Shown: positions 60,957 to 64,000 of the stretch, one piece after another | How positions within the stretch are numbered: the first letter of the stretch is position 1 | Layout: each line of letters opens with the position of its first letter | Source: Enterovibrio sp045679545 | GTDB taxonomy: Bacteria; Pseudomonadota; Gammaproteobacteria; Enterobacterales; Vibrionaceae | NCBI RefSeq assembly: GCF_045679545.1 | Contig: NZ_CP166194.1 | Location: forward strand, 2,108,001-2,172,000 | Length of the DNA: 64,000 bases | Reading direction: 5' to 3' | Program-made: the position numbers and the translations under genes | Notes under the pieces: generated by a model | Databases searched by the model: none | What the model was told of the DNA's origin: nothing | Seen by the model: the letters and a program-made list of their open reading frames with translations, nothing else

Positions 60957-61970
60957 ATGATCATCGTATTGAAGCCTCAGGCCACTGAACAACAAGCAAA
61001 AGCCATTCTGGACAAGATCGAGCAAGCAGGTCTTAAGCCTCTGTATATGCCGGGCGTTGAACGCATTGTTCTAGGTGCATTAGGTGATGAACGCGTCTTG
61101 CAGAAACTGCATTTAGACAGTGACCCATTGGTAGAAGAAGTGAAGCCTATCCTCTCCAAGTACAAAATGGTGTCTCGCGAAGTTCAGGCTCACAACAGCG
61201 TGGTTCGTATCGGCAATGTGCCCGTCGGCGGTAACAAATTTGCGGTGATTGCGGGGCCCTGTTCGGTAGAATCTGAACAACAACTTATGTCGGTTGCCGA
61301 TGTTGTCAAAGGGCACGGTGCAGTAGCCCTTCGCGGTGGTGCTTACAAGCCACGCACCAGCCCATATGATTTCCAAGGGATGGGCGTTGAAGGGTTGAAA
61401 TTACTCAAGATGGCCAGTGAAGCGACAGGCATGCCAACCGTGTCAGAGGTCATGGAAGTGAGTCAGGTCGATTCACTGTGCGAATACATTGACTGCCTAC
61501 AAATTGGCGCGCGGAATATGCAAAATTACGGATTGTTAAAAGCAGTTGGCGAAACTGGCAAACCGGTCTTGTTAAAACGCGGACTTTCCGCCACTATCGA
61601 GGAACTGTTGCTGGCCGCAGAATATATCTATGATGCTGGCAACCCGAACATTATTTTGTGTGAGCGCGGCATTCGCACGTTTGAAACGGCAACCCGCAAC
61701 ACGTTGGATTTGAATGCAGTCGCTTATATCAAGCAGCGCAGCCACCTTCCAGTGGTGGTCGACCCTAGCCACGGCACGGGGGTGCGCGAGCTTGTTATCC
61801 CACTATCTCGTGCGGCCGCAGCAGTTGGCGCCGACGGCATCATCGTTGAAAGCCACCTTAATCCAGCAGAAGCGCTGTCTGACGGACATCAAGCACTCAC
61901 CGGAGACATGTTCGCGCAATTGATGCAGGAACTAAAACCTTTTGTAGAAGCAGCAGGGAGAACGCTGTGA
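60957..61970 (+). CDS. aroF: 3-deoxy-7-phosphoheptulonate synthase, type I-beta
   Basis: The 337-residue enzyme makes DAHP from phosphoenolpyruvate and erythrose-4-phosphate, the first step to chorismate. It is the type I-beta (KDO8P-synthase-like) form rather than the AroF/G/H type of E. coli. It has an N-terminal ferredoxin-like regulatory domain (residues 1 to about 75), AGPCSVES, GAYKPRTSPYDFQG, QIGARNMQNY and VVDPSHGTG. It is the first structural gene after the trp attenuator, and its stop overlaps the GTG start of trpE (GTGA). Its expression is thus tied to tryptophan supply. Confidence 0.93.
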   Translation: MIIVLKPQATEQQAKAILDKIEQAGLKPLYMPGVERIVLGALGDERVLQKLHLDSDPLVEEVKPILSKYKMVSREVQAHNSVVRIGNVPVGGNKFAVIAGPCSVESEQQLMSVADVVKGHGAVALRGGAYKPRTSPYDFQGMGVEGLKLLKMASEATGMPTVSEVMEVSQVDSLCEYIDCLQIGARNMQNYGLLKAVGETGKPVLLKRGLSATIEELLLAAEYIYDAGNPNIILCERGIRTFETATRNTLDLNAVAYIKQRSHLPVVVDPSHGTGVRELVIPLSRAAAAVGADGIIVESHLNPAEALSDGHQALTGDMFAQLMQELKPFVEAAGRTL

Positions 61971-63550
61971 AAAACCACGCTTTAGAACAAGGCGAACTCG
62001 ACGTATTAAGCCTGGATGTGCCCTACGTCGCCGCTCCAACTGAATTATATGCAGCGGTCTGCCAAGATCGCCCACATAGCTTATTGCTCGAATCCGCCGA
62101 AGTAGACTCCAAGCAGGATCTCAAAAGCCTGATGCTGATCGATGCTGCCGTGCGCATAGTGTGCCGCGGTCGAACAGTTGAGCTAGAAGCCAAAACGAAA
62201 AATGGTCGAAATGTACTGAGTGCGGTTGAGGCAGAACTATCCAAGCAAGGCCTCGCCATCGATTCACAACGTACTGATGATTTGCTTTCGCTTCACTTTT
62301 CACAAGAAAACCGCACCTTGGATGAAGATGCGCGTTTACGTCAGCCATCACCTTTTGATGCGCTGCGTTTAATTCAACATGCCTTTAAACTCGATGGTCT
62401 TCCCGACGAAGCACTGATGATCGGGGGGCTTTTTGCCTACGATCTGGTTGCCCAGTTTGAGCCGTTGCCTGAAGTGGAAGCAGGTAACCGCTGTCCGGAC
62501 TATCTGTTTTATGTGGCAGAGACCCTGATGGTGATAGATCACCAACGTCGCCATGCCACACTTCAAGGCACGCAGTTTGGTGGCGATGAAAACACCGAAA
62601 CCTATTTTGATTTAAGCCGCCGCTTACAGGCGATAAAAGAAAGCTGCTTGAATCCATCACCAATGCCAAAAGCCGAGATACTGGAGACCTCGAATCTGAC
62701 CGTATCTGTCAGCGATCAAAACTTTTGCGCAGCCGTTGACGAGCTCAAACAATACGTCGTCAAAGGGGATGTATTTCAAGTTGTGCCAAGCCGTCGCTTT
62801 ACACTACCTTGCCCTTCCCCACTCAACGCGTATTTGAAGCTAAAACAAGGCAATCCAAGCCCATACATGTTCTACATGCACGACACAGATTTCACCTTGT
62901 TTGGCGCATCGCCTGAGAGTGCACTCAAATACAGCAAAGACACCAATCAAGTCGAGATTTACCCGATTGCGGGCACACGTCCTCGTGGCAAAAACAGTGA
63001 TGGTTCGATCAACTTAGATTTAGACGGGCGCATTGAGCTAGAACTTCGCAGTGATGTGAAAGAAAACGCCGAGCACATGATGCTCGTTGATTTGGCACGT
63101 AACGACGTGGCACGTATCAGTAAGCCAGGCACACGCTATGTCGCTGATCTTCTGAAGGTTGATCGCTACAGCCACGTGATGCATCTGGTTTCTCGTGTCG
63201 TAGGTCAATTGCGCGGCGATTTGGATGCCCTACACGCCTATCAAGCTTGTATGAACATGGGCACGCTAACTGGCGCACCGAAAATCCGTGCCATGCAGCT
63301 TATTCGCCAATTCGAACAAAGTCGTCGTGGCAGTTATGGCGGCGCAGTAGGCTACATCACGGGTCATGGCGACATGGATACCTGTATCGTCATCCGTTCA
63401 GCCTATGTGGAAGATGGTATGGCGCAAGTTCAAGCTGGCGCAGGCGTGGTCTTTGACTCCATTCCACAAGCCGAAGCCGATGAAACACGCGGAAAAGCGC
63501 AAGCCGTTCTCACTGCCATTCAGGCAGCACATCAAGGAGAATCCGCATGA
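61967..63550 (+). CDS. trpE: Anthranilate synthase component I
   Basis: The 527-residue chorismate-utilising enzyme makes anthranilate with TrpG. The feedback-inhibition motif LLLESAEVDSK near residue 38 indicates tryptophan sensitivity. Catalytic segments include VVPSRRFTLP, PIAGTRPRG, LVDLARNDVARI, GTLTGAPKIRAMQLI and YGGAVGYITGHGDMDTCIVIRS. The start is GTG, overlapping the aroF stop by four bases, and the stop overlaps the trpG start (ATGA), so three genes are translationally coupled. Confidence 0.96.
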   Translation: MKNHALEQGELDVLSLDVPYVAAPTELYAAVCQDRPHSLLLESAEVDSKQDLKSLMLIDAAVRIVCRGRTVELEAKTKNGRNVLSAVEAELSKQGLAIDSQRTDDLLSLHFSQENRTLDEDARLRQPSPFDALRLIQHAFKLDGLPDEALMIGGLFAYDLVAQFEPLPEVEAGNRCPDYLFYVAETLMVIDHQRRHATLQGTQFGGDENTETYFDLSRRLQAIKESCLNPSPMPKAEILETSNLTVSVSDQNFCAAVDELKQYVVKGDVFQVVPSRRFTLPCPSPLNAYLKLKQGNPSPYMFYMHDTDFTLFGASPESALKYSKDTNQVEIYPIAGTRPRGKNSDGSINLDLDGRIELELRSDVKENAEHMMLVDLARNDVARISKPGTRYVADLLKVDRYSHVMHLVSRVVGQLRGDLDALHAYQACMNMGTLTGAPKIRAMQLIRQFEQSRRGSYGGAVGYITGHGDMDTCIVIRSAYVEDGMAQVQAGAGVVFDSIPQAEADETRGKAQAVLTAIQAAHQGESA

Positions 63551-64000
63551 GTCAGGCTGTAAACGCAAACATTGTGCTGGTCGACAACTTCGACTCTTTT
63601 ACTTACAACCTTGTGGATCAATTCCGCTCGCTCGGTTACCCGGTCACCATCTACCGTAACAGCCTGTCTGCTGATCAAATTGAGCAGGCCATGTCAGCGC
63701 TGACGAATCCTGTCTTGGTGCTTTCGCCAGGCCCAGGTGCGCCATCAGAAGCAGGCTGCATGCCTGAACTAATCAAAAAACTAAAAGGCCGCGTGCCTAT
63801 GATTGGTATCTGTCTTGGACAACAAGCCATTACGGAAGCCTATGGCGGTGTCGTCGCGGGTGCGGGTGAAATTGTTCATGGCAAAGCCTCGCAAATGACT
63901 CACAATCAGCACCCCGTTTTTGGTTCGATTGAAAGTCCACTGACCATTGCCCGCTATCACTCGCTTGTTGCCACGAAAGTGCCTGACTCGCTGGATGTGA
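63547..64000 (+). CDS. trpG: Anthranilate synthase component II, N-terminal part
   Basis: The frame runs to the window edge, about 151 codons, so the end is not seen; a fusion to TrpD cannot be excluded. It is a class I glutamine amidotransferase that supplies ammonia to TrpE: VLVDNFDSFTYNLVDQF, the oxyanion region LSPGPGAPSEAG and the nucleophile Cys in GICLGQQ. Its start overlaps the trpE stop by four bases. Confidence 0.94.
   Translation, partial: MSQAVNANIVLVDNFDSFTYNLVDQFRSLGYPVTIYRNSLSADQIEQAMSALTNPVLVLSPGPGAPSEAGCMPELIKKLKGRVPMIGICLGQQAITEAYGGVVAGAGEIVHGKASQMTHNQHPVFGSIESPLTIARYHSLVATKVPDSLDV

Overview
The window reads as chromosome of a Vibrionaceae-type marine gammaproteobacterium. 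The core genes (rne, rluC, topA, sohB, yciK, rluB, yciO, rnm, trpE, trpG) are close to their E. coli counterparts. The right end keeps the E. coli gene order topA-yciN-sohB-yciK-rluB-yciO-rnm-trp, with a DUF805 gene added and btuR missing. The genus cannot be fixed from the sequence alone; Grimontia, Enterovibrio, Photobacterium and Vibrio are all possible. No rRNA, tRNA, insertion sequence, prophage or CRISPR array was seen.

Layout. 1-5.7 kb: the end of a Maf/YceF nucleotide pyrophosphatase, a HAD phosphatase overlapping rluC, and rne with a long structured leader. 6-13.6 kb: single metabolic and housekeeping genes (SulP anion transporter, FAS1 protein, WYL regulator with a small monooxygenase-like protein, MiaE, Spo0M, DoxX, RluA-type pseudouridine synthase, hotdog thioesterase). 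13.7-17.2 kb: first inositol block (mmsA/iolA and a kinase-aldolase fusion iolC). 17.4-27.5 kb: a TetR regulator and its quinone-type oxidoreductase target sharing one operator, a DM13 protein, an unrecognised 860-residue protein, a periplasmic alkylsulfatase, a patatin and a DMT exporter. 27.6-31.7 kb: tag, then iolG and iolB divergent from a PhyH-type dioxygenase. 31.8-37.6 kb: an RTX calcium-binding protein, a MATE pump, a decayed chemotaxis-receptor fragment and a YgjP-type metalloprotein. 37.7-50.4 kb: main inositol block, with a LacI regulator, an ABC importer, an IolE-like dehydratase and, divergently, iolD, a Gfo/Idh dehydrogenase, iolC, iolB, an IolJ-type aldolase and a second Gfo/Idh dehydrogenase. 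50.6-51.9 kb: small proteins. 52-64 kb: the topA-to-trp region.

The inositol genes form a full route. The ABC system imports the cyclitol, Gfo/Idh enzymes oxidise it, the IolE-like enzyme dehydrates the inosose, IolD opens the ring, IolB isomerises, IolC phosphorylates, an aldolase cleaves, and MmsA converts malonate semialdehyde to acetyl-CoA. Several lower-pathway steps occur twice (two IolB, two IolC, and aldolase as both a fused domain and a free enzyme). Two different palindromes mark the promoters: AATGAAAT-N4-ATTTCATT before iolC and between iolB and the dioxygenase gene, and a LacI-type TGAAAA-like site before lacI and iolD.

The trp operon begins with a near-E. coli TrpR-operated promoter and a leader peptide with three Trp codons. 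Its first structural gene is unusual: a type I-beta DAHP synthase overlapping trpE by four bases.
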